Positions 45,495 to 55,482 of a stretch of DNA of 64,000 bases are shown here, in pieces (position 1 is the first letter of the stretch; the number at the start of each line of letters is the position of its first letter). The translations under genes and the position numbers were made by a program. Source of the stretch: Asterias amurensis (lineage: Eukaryota; Echinodermata; Asteroidea; Forcipulatida; Asteriidae); assembly GCF_032118995.1 (NCBI RefSeq), contig NC_092661.1, forward strand, positions 1,676,501 to 1,740,500, read 5' to 3'. The notes beneath the pieces are model-generated. The model had not been told where the DNA came from and did no database searches. It saw only the letters and a program-made list of their open reading frames with translations.

Positions 45495-48400
45495 ATGGCC
45501 GTCTTGAGTAGTTTGATTTTCCTCTTGCTTGAGATGTTTCTTGAGGTTTCAGCGTCTTATAGTGTGAGTGGTCTTTACCGAGGGGTCTGGTACCAGCCGG
45601 TAGAGCACCACGCCCTTTTAGGCCAGTCGTTCATGAATATCTCAGGCATCTCTGCCGTCAGATGTTCAGTTCGGTGTCTCAGCCATCATGGATGTTTTTC
45701 ATTCAACTACGATCACACCAATCAAGTCTGTCAGATGAACAACGCCAGTGCTGAGCACGACTGTGACAACTTTCAAGGAATGCTGAATGTGTCGTATTAC
45801 GACGCAACTGCAAAACCAACTTGCCAGGTACTTGTAAATTTAATTCGTTCATGTTTGTTTTCACATTTTTTGTTGTTGTCCTTTTTCTATCCATTTATTT
45901 CATAACGGACATGTTGAAAGGATAAGCTAGTTTTCACCTGGAACTTTTTTGGCAGCGAAAAAGGTTACTTAGACCATTATTTTCTTCTCCTTTGAAGTAA
46001 GCGGTGGAATTGAGAGGTAGGCCTATTTTAAATAATTATCAGTTTCATAACTAAAATGTGATTATTATACACCCACAATTTCAATCCTGTATTTTGATTT
46101 TTTTGTAATGGCTAACACTTGTATTTTCTTCCTCCGTGCACTTGTCACAATAAGGCCGAGTAAAAAAAGAAACATGTTTAGCGTCCGGGTTTCTCAAAAA
46201 AGGCAGGAGGAGGGGCTTTTAATTTTTTATTTCAAGATGGCCGCCATTCTTTGTTAAAATGTAAAATATCCTTTGTTTTTTCTACTGCTGAAATACACCA
46301 AAACATTAATGAAACATTTTGGTCGAGGCATTCAGACAAGACATTCAGATTGTTTTTGCTGAGATCATCTTTTGTTACATGCTGACATATATGTAGACTG
46401 TTTTAGAACTGCATTGGTGTGTATCAACTATCAGTTAACATATTTAATAATAATCTTGCACTTTTTTGGCCCCCAAATTTAATCTTTGCCCCCACTTGGC
46501 CCCCCCCCCCCCAAAAAAAAAGGAAAATGTCTAGTTACGCCGCTGCGGCAATGCCGACCAAGTGTAATGCTGCTGGATGCAGCAAAACAACTAAAGATGG
46601 GGTCAGTCTGCATGGCTGGTCAGACACATAGGAGCAATGGTGCAGTGGTCCGGTCCGACGTCTTTTTAGCACTGCACTGTAATGTTCCACTGTAAAATTA
46701 CAGTAAATTACTGGAAGCTGAGTTGCCAGTAACTTACTGTAAAACTGAAAGTAAAGTTTTACTGTATTCATATACAGTAACAAAATGTCATGCTGTATTT
46801 CTATTAACTGATAAATTGCTGTACTTTTTACAGTTAGAGAAATGGTATCGTTTATTTACACGGTAAATTACTGTACTATCTGTACAGTAGTTAAGTTTTA
46901 CTGTACAAAACAAGTTATATTTATAGTAAAAATTACAGTAATTTCGATTAAAGTTTACAGTAACGAAAGATTATATTGTAGATTGTTGTCTGCACACTTC
47001 AAAACCAACAAACAGTGGCAATTGTTTTACGTTTGAAATGTTTTATTGCAAAAAATTCTTAATAAACAAACCTTAAAAGTTTTGTTGCACGCAATATTAC
47101 TGTATTTTTTGTAAAGAAAATGGTAAAAATTGACATTATGTTATGCTTGTCTGGGCTGTATGTATTCATCGATCAGAAGTTTTGAAATTCTGACACATTT
47201 AAGGTATTTGAATTTGTTGAGGATGCTATGATGAGAACACAGATCATGGAAATGGTGTATTAACACAATCATCATAGAGTGATGGGAAAATCCTTCTTGA
47301 AAGCCAGTAGAGAAAATAAACAAAATATCAACAAATATGTATTTTAACCAGTGATTATAAGGACGTTCCTTGGTATGATTAGAAATTTTTAAGTTAAAAG
47401 CTTTTATTTGTAATGAACTGTTTTGATAAAATGTTAAAATTTTCAATTTGTGCCTTTAACCATTTAGCTACTGGACCGCCAAGCCGCCTAGCGATACATT
47501 GTATGCGGTAGGAGGAAATCTCGCTAGCTTGTGTTTGTACAAAAACAAAAACAAAACATCAAAAGAAAACTCGAATAGTCATTAGTAGGTCTACGCATTT
47601 ATTTGTTAACCCATCTAGTTTTTTATAGATCATTGTTAATTCTCCCTTCAAAGTTGACTTGTCGAAGCTAATGATTAATCCCTGCACCGCCCGAGTTTGC
47701 TGAATTTTTTTTTCTCAAGATTCTTTCGGTAAGTTATTCGAATCGTAGTGGGTAAGAGCTAAATTATTTCATCATCATTAGCTTCGACAAATCAACTGTG
47801 AAGGGAGAATTAACAATGATCTATAAAAAAACTCGATTGGTTAACAATTTAATGCGTAGATCTACAGCATTTTCTCTTCAAAAATCGCGCCTCGATTGAC
47901 GTCACGAACAGCGTCCTCTCGGGTTGGGGCCTATTCTTAAATTTGTAAATAAGATAAGAACTGATTTTTTAGAACCTTAGTTAACTGTTTATTCACATTC
48001 CACTCGTCAAAACACATACATAACAACAACTGTAATTTGACAAAATACCACTTCCAGGTGACTTTAATTAAACAAAATGAATTGTACCTTGCTCCACAGA
48101 ATGGTAGTGTTTCTGACAACGCTCCAGTAAACACCTGTTTGGGTTTTGGTGAGTAATCAGATGTTAACGTTATTTTGTGGGAGCATGTGAACATAATTTT
48201 AAGATTTTTTTGTTGAGTCCTTTCTGCAATGAAGGCATGATGAGTATGAGACAATCTTTCCGTTCCTGATCCAGAGAAACTTGGTCTTGAAGATGGTTCG
48301 ATTCCCGATGAGAGCCTCTCCGCATCAAGTAACTGGGAAGACATAGATAAGAGTACAGCAGTTGGTGGCCGTCTCAACAAGACATCGCCAAATAACCTTA

Positions 48401-49206
48401 TCATTTTTGTTTTGTATATTTATGAGCCAAACCTTTTATGTTTCTGTTATTTAGTATTCTTGTTGCCTATTCTTTTACTTGTAAGCATTCTCCTAATACA
48501 CGACAATAAATATATATTGACTTGAATGTTGAACTGATGTGAAAGTATTATTAAGAAGTTTATGTGGAGTCCTTTCTGCAATGTGGGCATTATGAGTACA
48601 ATAAACTGTTACTTATATCTTTCTTGTTCTGATCCAGAGAAACTCGGTCTTGAAGATGGTTCGATCCCTGATGAGAGGCTCTCCGCATCAAGTAACTATA
48701 GCGGACTACGAATGTCAACACCGGCTGGTGGCCGTCTCAACAAGCTACCGCCTGATAATAATACCATAGGAGCTTGGCATGCTGAGGTAAAGGATACCAA
48801 CCAGTGGATACAGGTGGATTTAGGCAACCCGACCTACGTCACTGGGGTACTTACACAGGGGCGTTATGGTAACCCCTATGCCCCGCAGTGGGTGACAAAG
48901 TACAAAGTGCAGTTCGAACCGCCCTCACCGGCTTGTCTTGTTGACGTGAAAGACCAACTTGGTCAAACTCAGGTACGAAGATATTAGCTTCCTTTGGTGT
49001 CACTTCTTTTCAGATGATAAACTCCTCCTACACATCTTACTATACGCTTTTTATTCTCTTTCTAGATATTCAATGGCAACACAGATGAACACAGCGTCGT
49101 GGAGAGGCGCTTCTTCAAGCCCGTCTTGGCGGTCAAGATTCGCATCGTGCCCGTTGAGTGGAAAGTTTCCATCTGCCTGCGTTTTGAGCTGCTTGGCTGT
49201 AAATAA
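45495..49206 (+). CDS. Secreted PAN/apple plus F5/8 type C protein, gene 4 (B/A chimera)
   Basis: Most likely exons: 45495-45827, 48100-48148, 48638-48972, 49066-49206; predicted 285 aa in phase. The first half is subfamily B: MAVLSSLIFLLLEMFLEVSA, NNASAEHDCDNFQ, and a shorter exon 2 (NGSVSDNAPVNTCLGF). The second half is A-like and close to genes 3 and 5. Between exons 2 and 3 lies a truncated B-type exon 3 (48275 to about 48410) whose acceptor is intact but which has no donor; it must be skipped. Sequons: NIS, NNAS and NVSY in the PAN part and NGS in exon 2, but WKVS at the end. Intron 1 is 2.3 kb with a THAP remnant and two mobile elements. Whether transcripts skip the broken exon is untested. 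Confidence 0.7.
46527..46631 (+). pseudogene. THAP-like zinc-finger fragment in gene 4 intron 1
   Basis: A 34-codon frame ending in MPTKCNAAGCSKTTKDGVSL then HGWSDT and a stop. The C-x4-C start and the SLH word match the first half of a THAP DNA-binding domain. The rest of the C2CH module is absent. It may be a remnant of a transposase or host THAP gene. The same fragment lies at 63293-63397. Confidence 0.5.
46670..47040. mobile_element. CACTG-ended MITE-like element
   Basis: Begins cactgtaa with many acagtaaattactgg and ttactgta words in both orientations, giving a dense set of short inverted repeats. It resembles EnSpm/CACTA-type non-autonomous elements known from other animals (recalled). 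The exact right end is unclear. A copy starts at about 63437 in gene 6 intron 1. Confidence 0.45.
47585..47864. mobile_element. 280-bp MITE with about 90-bp inverted ends
   Basis: Left arm taggtctacgcatttatttg ... gtcgaagctaatgat and right arm atcattagcttcgac ... aatgcgtagatcta are mirrored. The inner region 47680-47770 is unique. It lies in gene 4 intron 1. The equivalent place in gene 6 is beyond the window. Confidence 0.75.
48275..48410 (+). pseudogene. Truncated subfamily-B exon 3
   Basis: Acceptor gatccag then EKLGLEDGSIPDESLSASSN, WEDIDKSTAVGGRLNKTSPN, then an abrupt change near 48405 into A-type intron 2 sequence (tatatttatgagcc). It is the only trace of the original B discoidin domain in the window and marks the fusion point of gene 4. 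Confidence 0.8.
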
Positions 49207-50865
49207 GTTACGTTTAGGAAACGAAAAACCTTCACTTCGAGGCTTCATTTTCATCAACTTTCAACTCAATTCAAATCAATTCAACATCGTGAATTCTTTC
49301 TCAGTCTGTGTAGTGTACAAAAGAGTTGTGAATTTTATTGTGCATTATTTCTGTCAATATTTTTTAAATAATTGCATAATGTTCGCGTTGATAACACTCA
49401 GATTTTGTATATATATTTATTTGCGGCAATGGAAATAAGCGCAACAATCTTAATGTTTTCCCCCTTGATTTTCCAAAGTATTCCAGACAAAAAAAAAAAA
49501 TATTTTTTTTTTCGGATCGGTACTGAACTTTATTTAGTGAGTATTTTGTTTGTTTTAACTCAGACATCAACACAAGTTATATACAATTATTGTTTAAACG
49601 GGGACTGTTAAAGTTTTATGGTATTTTTAAAACTGTCAACGAAAGAGGTGTACATCAAGAATCCTACAATAAAAGTATAGATGTATAATTATACGGAGAC
49701 CGTACGCAAAGAGCTTTTAAAGAATTATCTTGTTGCTTTGTGTAGATAATCATTTGGTCATAGGAACATTTAACTTAAGAGGGAATATTGAATTTTGCTT
49801 ATTGTCGCAATGTATGTACGGTAGCGTCCAATAGAAGTTTGACCCTTGACCTGCACATTGTCATGTTGTTTGTAAATTACTGTGTGTGTGCTGTGCTTCT
49901 ATGGGTGCGTTCGGTTAGAATCCCTGGGTCGACCCCGGTCCTTCTCCCGGTACGTTCGAATAGCTTTGACGCCATTCCAGGGGCTCACCCGGGTCAGCCC
50001 CCAGGTGCCCTGCTTGTGGAGTGGGTCACTTTGGGGCTGACCTAATGCGCCCGACGTCACCTCGAGAGGGTGATTGATCGTTCAATTAGCTCATGTCAGG
50101 GGCTCACCCGAGTGAGCACCGCGTGGTAGACACATGGAAGCTAAATCGAATGCACCCTTATATTTTGTAGAGCCTACTGCTGCCTTTTTGTAAAGATTAA
50201 ATTAGTTGCGAGTATCTGCTATTGAGATGTCATGATGTGTGTTTTGTACCTCCAGTGAGAACTCGGCATCTTTCAGTTGAATAGCCACCCCCCCCCCCCA
50301 CCACCCCAAGTCCGACTATACAGATCAGAGAGCATGACAAAATAGTTGATCAGCTCAAAGTACCTTAAAATGAAATGGAATCGAAATCTGAAATGAAGTC
50401 ACACTCTCTTTATTTTTTAACTCTGGTCTTTACTGCACAAAGCTGATTTGATTTTTAAATCTCTTGTTTTATTCCAAACGGGATATACTGTACATATACC
50501 TTACCCTAAGGAAGGGTTACAATTTTTTTTTTTAATAATACAAATTAGGTTTACATCTCGAGGAAAAGTGAGAACATTTAATACAGGCACAAATTACAAT
50601 TGATCCTGTATACATGATTTCTCTTTTGCCGACAGATCGCTCCATCGCATTATTATACCTTGTATAATATTTCGAAACAAAGGTAGAGAAATATGGAAGC
50701 TATAAAACGTAGTTGTTTGAGTTGCAACGTGAATCAAGATGGAGCCTTGTTCTTTATTCACCTCTGAACTTTAACCTTTGAATAATAAACCTGTATGACA
50801 ACAAGTCAATAGAGGGCGCTATGCTACACCTTGCAGGGCAAAATCATTGATCTCCATTATACTGA

Positions 50866-53601
50866 CTAGCGGGATGCCGCGCTTCGCGCGGCACCCCGCT
50901 AGATGAGGAGGATTGTAGTATACAAATGTTGTAAAAGGTAATGTGGGGGTAAGGGAGTTATTCTTACAGGTAATACTCATTTCGTAGGATTGGATAAGAA
51001 ATTGTATTTATAATCGGTATGGAAATTTGTAAATAATGTTGTATTTTGATAAAAATTAATTGTTGAGCGTGCACAACTTAGTTGTGAAACGTCGCGACGC
51101 GTCGCCTCCTCTCCTCACCTTCTCTCTTGCATTCTCCAACTAAAGGAATTGGTGTTCGTTTCTGGAATTGAGCTTTAATATTGGGGATGGGTATACTTGG
51201 CAATGATGGTACTTGGCATGATATGTAGGGTATTTCGTAATATTTTAGTGTTGATCGAGCGGGCCAATGCATTATCCGCAATGTGGATTATGTTTCGCCT
51301 CTCTTACGCGTAGTTTTAATTCAATCGGCTTTTGTCATTGTATCAATTTTATCCACAGCACTGAGTATTTCCCAGCTAAGATGACTGTAAGGGTAATAAT
51401 GCTTAGTCGACTAAAAATATAGCGCGTACACTGCTCCAATCACACACTTATTTTGTTGAGCACATTTTGGTATAATTCAGTTACACTTGGCAAAATGTAC
51501 ATCCTGAGTCCCGCCCAAACTGCTTTCATTATAGTTACGAACTTTGTGAAACATTTGCCTTGTTATGTTGAGGGTTTGTACGTCCAGTTTGGTTAATTTA
51601 TATGGAGATGGGCCAATCGGACAATGTATAACACGCTGAATTTGGAATCAGCAGTGGTATTTGGTTCCCTTAGCAACAAATCTATAGTCACCGATAGCCA
51701 CGGATTTGAGTGGTCTAAGTCTGGTCTCCCCCCCCCCCCTCAATGAAAATCAACGCTGCTAATAGCAGAGGAGATATCCGACTAAAAAGGCTTGTATGAA
51801 AGTGGTACCCTCTTTTCAAACAAACTCATAATCACAGCCACTAATAGCCGCGGAGTTTATCTGACTGAAAAGGAAGCTTCGAAGAAGTTCTGGTATACAG
51901 CAGATAAAAAAAACCGCGCCAGTTGGTATGGACTTTAACGACAAAGTAAATTTTTGCAAAATTGTATTGAAAATAAATAAATTTAATGATTGGTTGCTAT
52001 AATTGTTAAATGATTTTGGCTTTGTTTCCAATAACGTGTACACGATTTTACAATCTAAGGCCCCATTCATCGTGATTTATTGAGCGTACGTCCAACGACG
52101 CATACAAAGTTGTCGGAGCACCAAATAAAGCGAGTTTTCGGAACATGCTGTGCAACATCTAATCTACTGTTTTTACCACCGCTTTTGGGAGTAACAGAGC
52201 GTCGGCCTCATTAACTTTTAGTTTATTCTCATATCAATTAATTCTCATGTAAACTTTCTGGTCAACATCCGCCGTGGCGCGCGCCCCGCGTGACGAAGTC
52301 CCCTGATAAACATCCAATTTTAGCATAATTATCTGTGGAACCCTATACAAACTAAAATAATAGAAACGGTAATTTTATTGGTCTTTAATAACTACTCCTA
52401 CATTCTCTCACTCAATTCACTTTCAGAAAAAAAACATTTGCCTAGTTATTTTGAGGGTTTGTAGGCAAGCTACCCCTACATCCTCTCACTTAATTCACTT
52501 TCACAAAACATTTGCCTTGTTGTTTTAAGGGTTTGTAGGCCAGTTTGGTTAATTTTGTATGGAGAAATTCGTAAAAAGTACCCGATTCAGCTGCACATGA
52601 AGGCTCTTTCGTTAACAAAACCCGACGGCCGATTGCTTAATACAAAACGGATTTGGCAAAATCTACATCCTGAGTCCTGACCAAACTGCGTTCTAACAAT
52701 TTTGTTGCTTCAGTACTTTGAATGGAATGTTCGTTTACAGCTTCAAAACAGCTGTTGATGTTTCACAAAGTTCGTAACTATGAAAGCATACTATTCTTAA
52801 ACGGTGATTTCATGTACTCTTTTGTAGGTTTAACTGGCAAAACCTATACAATGTATATGAAAAGAATCAGTAATGTATTCACTTTCTTTTTGAAAAATGT
52901 TTCAACTTTTGCGTGTATACGTTCTGTGTGCGGGGGATGACATATGGACTGTACCACTAATGGTGCAGAGTTAAATGGAACAAATCAAGTTTCACAACAA
53001 TGGGTTGCTGTTTGATGCGTTTAAAAAATGCTGGAAAGTTGGGTAGGCCTACATGAGTGACTTAATTGTAATAAACACATATGTAACAGATGCATGTATT
53101 AAAGCCTAATGTTTTTTATTTAACACGCGAAATTAAACCCCCCTGTACAAAATGGTATATACACAGTGCCATTTACCCCTCTGCCAAACATCAATGAGTC
53201 ACTCTGGAATGTTAATGGGAGTCAGAGGTTGCCACCCACTTCAAACCTAAAGAGGTGGCTCTGTGTGCAGCCTACAGCTTCCCCCCTGCCCCTAGACCAA
53301 CAGGTGGCCCATATCAAAACCAGACAACCACAGAGGTGACTCTGTGTGCAGCCTGCGGCTTCCCCCTTCGACCAACAGGTGGCCCATATCAAAACCAGAC
53401 AACCACACATGTAAGGAGATATCGCTCGTGACTCGAGCCAATCAGACAACTCTTAAGAGGGAGTTCGGGTCAGGGTTTTGTAGACTTGCAACCCGACGTC
53501 TGAAACGACACAACCGTGTTGGATTCCACAAGGATGCCATGCCACTGGAACTTCTAATTTTCAATCCAAGATGGCGCGGGTTACGCTTTTAATAGTATAG
53601 A
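50866..53601 (-). mobile_element. Non-autonomous Helitron, 2736 bp
   Basis: On the minus strand it begins TCTATACTATTAAAAGCG and ends in a strong hairpin (gcggggtgccgcgcgaagcg and complement) finishing CTAG. It sits between A and T of the target with no duplication. Units 1 and 2 have the uninterrupted site actgataattgag (27463, 36115). No Rep/helicase frame was found. The body has internal repeats: atttgccttgtt-gagggtttgta near 51550, 52440 and 52510; cctgagtcc-ccaaactgc near 51507 and 52670; and the 81-bp tandem pair at 53251-53410. A C-run lies at about 51730. Confidence 0.9.
53251..53410. repeat. 81-bp direct repeat inside the Helitron
   Basis: Two copies starting agaggtgg and agaggtga (53251 and 53332), with shared words ctctgtgtgcagcct, accaacaggtggcccatat and aaaaccagacaacca. 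Confidence 0.8.
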
Positions 53602-53618
53602 TAATTGAGAGTTAATTG

Positions 53619-53891
53619 TTAATTGAAAAACAATCCCAACAGCAAAACTTCCATAACCGTTTTACTGTTCCGCCAGAAATAAATATTTTTATTTTGGTCA
53701 CAAATAACGAAGTCGGCTATTTCCGAGATGACTGATCCTCTCAACGAACTTGTATCGTCTGTACATAATTCGCATATACTTGTCGCTTTCCCGAACCTTT
53801 TAATTATTGATGCTATGACAAACATCTGTTGAAATCCGGGTTTCCCGTCCTCGTCGATTCCAGACAACCATCTGTAACGGAGCGAAAACAA
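53619..53891 (-). CDS. Unrecognised 90-codon open frame, unit 3 copy
   Basis: Protein identical to the other two copies with two silent differences. Here a deletion of about 50 bp just past the stop has removed the AATAAA present in units 1 and 2. The Helitron lies next to it. Confidence 0.3.
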   Translation of the reverse strand: MFSLRYRWLSGIDEDGKPGFQQMFVIASIIKRFGKATSICELCTDDTSSLRGSVISEIADFVICDQNKNIYFWRNSKTVMEVLLLGLFFN

Positions 53892-55411
53892 AAATAGTAT
53901 TGCTCGGTAAAAATAACAAATACTTGGCCTATAATAATTATTTTTATGAAAGATAGTTTAAATTTCCGGCTTATATTTGTAACGTTAGATATAATAATAA
54001 TAATATGAATCGCTAAAAAATGCAAAGGCCTACCTACTTATGGAAAGACAATCCCTTTGCCGACTCAGTTTTCCCTCCTCCAGTGATTGACAGCCGCGCA
54101 CGACTTCACCATCAGCATTTTTAGTTTGTTTGATCCGATTCCAATTGCATTAATCCCCAAATGACAATTAAAAGGACGAAAACTTCTCTCCGCTTGCAGC
54201 AACTCCGTTTAAAAGTGTACAACGCATTTCGTGTGACGAACGGTCTTCACCCGTTTGAAAAAATACGCGCGCGGCTTGCGTTTGGACGCGATGTCCTATC
54301 CAGTCAGTATAATGGAGATCAATGGGAAAAATCCATTTATTTCATGACGGACATGTTGAAAGGATAAGCTAGTTTTCACCTGGAACTTTTTTGGCAGCGA
54401 AAAAGGTTACTTATTATTTTCTTCTCCTTTGAAGCAAGCGGTGGAATTGAGAGGTAGGCCTATTTTAAATAATTATCAGTTTCATAACTAAAATGTGATT
54501 ATTATACACCCACAATTTCAATCCTGTATTTTGATTTTGATTATTTTTTAATGGCTTACACTTGTATTTTCTTCCTCCATGCACTTGTCACAATAAGGCC
54601 GAGTAAAAAAAGAAACATGTTTAGCGTCCGGGTTTCTCAAAAAAAGGCAGGAGGAGGGGCTTTTTATTTCAAGATGGCCGTCATTCTTTGTTAAAATGTA
54701 AAATATCCTTTGTTTTTTCTACTGCTGAAATACACAAAACATTAATGAAACATTTTGGTCGAGGCATTCAGACAAGACATTCAGATTGAGAAATTAAATA
54801 AAAGAATGACTAGTGCCAGTCTAGTGTATAGTTACTTGGTTTGAATGTGTACATAATTTTTAGCATATTATTGGCAAAATTTCTGACTCATTTGTAATGG
54901 GTAAAAGCCCTTCATATGACCATGATAAACTTGTGGAAGTTTCAAGTTTTGACACAGATAATGTTTGGGAACTTCCCTTGGAATAATGTCCAGTGCTGAA
55001 AGATATGCGTGTTGGCGCGCATTCGCTAGCTTTACGCAGGCGCAATGCACTCGATATACCGGTACTCAATGGGATCTACATGTATTTAGTGCGCCACATA
55101 CCCGCAATCATTTAGCGTCATTGGGACATTTGAACCTCCGCAAAACTTAGTCCGAGGACAGGAACAAAACAATATTATATAGAAAAAGAGTTTTGTATGA
55201 TGTCATTATTCATTTTATAAACTACTCTTAGTGTATTGGTCTGAAATGGATGTTTAAAACCTTGCAGGATCAGGCGTAGCGATAAAGAATCTCACCTTTA
55301 TTGCGCGGCCACTACTATATTTGTGTACAGAACATCAATACCTAATATTGAAGAAAAAAAATGTTGACAAACCATAATTTTTGTATTTAATTCCCCCCCC
55401 CCCCCCCCTTT

Positions 55412-55482
55412 GCAGAATTATGAGATACGCATGTTTGAAGAAGGAACCTGGAAGAAACCCAGATCACTAATGAGATGTTAAG
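55412..55482 (+). pseudogene. NDUFB4: Orphan copy of NDUFB4 exon 3, unit 4
   Basis: Carries ATA like the true gene, and the flanking sequence also matches unit 1 better than units 2-3. The acceptor and stop are intact. Confidence 0.9.

Larger units (their letters stand above)
37352..54787. repeat. Tandem duplication unit 3, large A+B form
   Basis: 17436 bp, or 14700 bp without the Helitron. Order: NDUFB4 exon 3 copy, gene 3 (A), about 1 kb of sequence absent from units 1-2, gene 4 (B 5' half), hAT-like MITE, Helitron, minus-strand open frame, 460-bp terminal segment. The next unit starts the same way at 54788. Confidence 0.9.

Noticed and set aside
46410-46783. Other frames around the THAP fragment
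   Set aside because: They use C-run and poly-A sequence or lie opposite the fragment. Only the THAP-like frame has recognisable content.
47937-48404. 155-codon minus-strand frame
   Set aside because: It is antisense to the stranded B exon 3 and intron sequence of gene 4, with no independent support.
52722-52940. 72-codon frame inside the Helitron
   Set aside because: No Rep, helicase or other known motif. Too short and isolated to call a gene.
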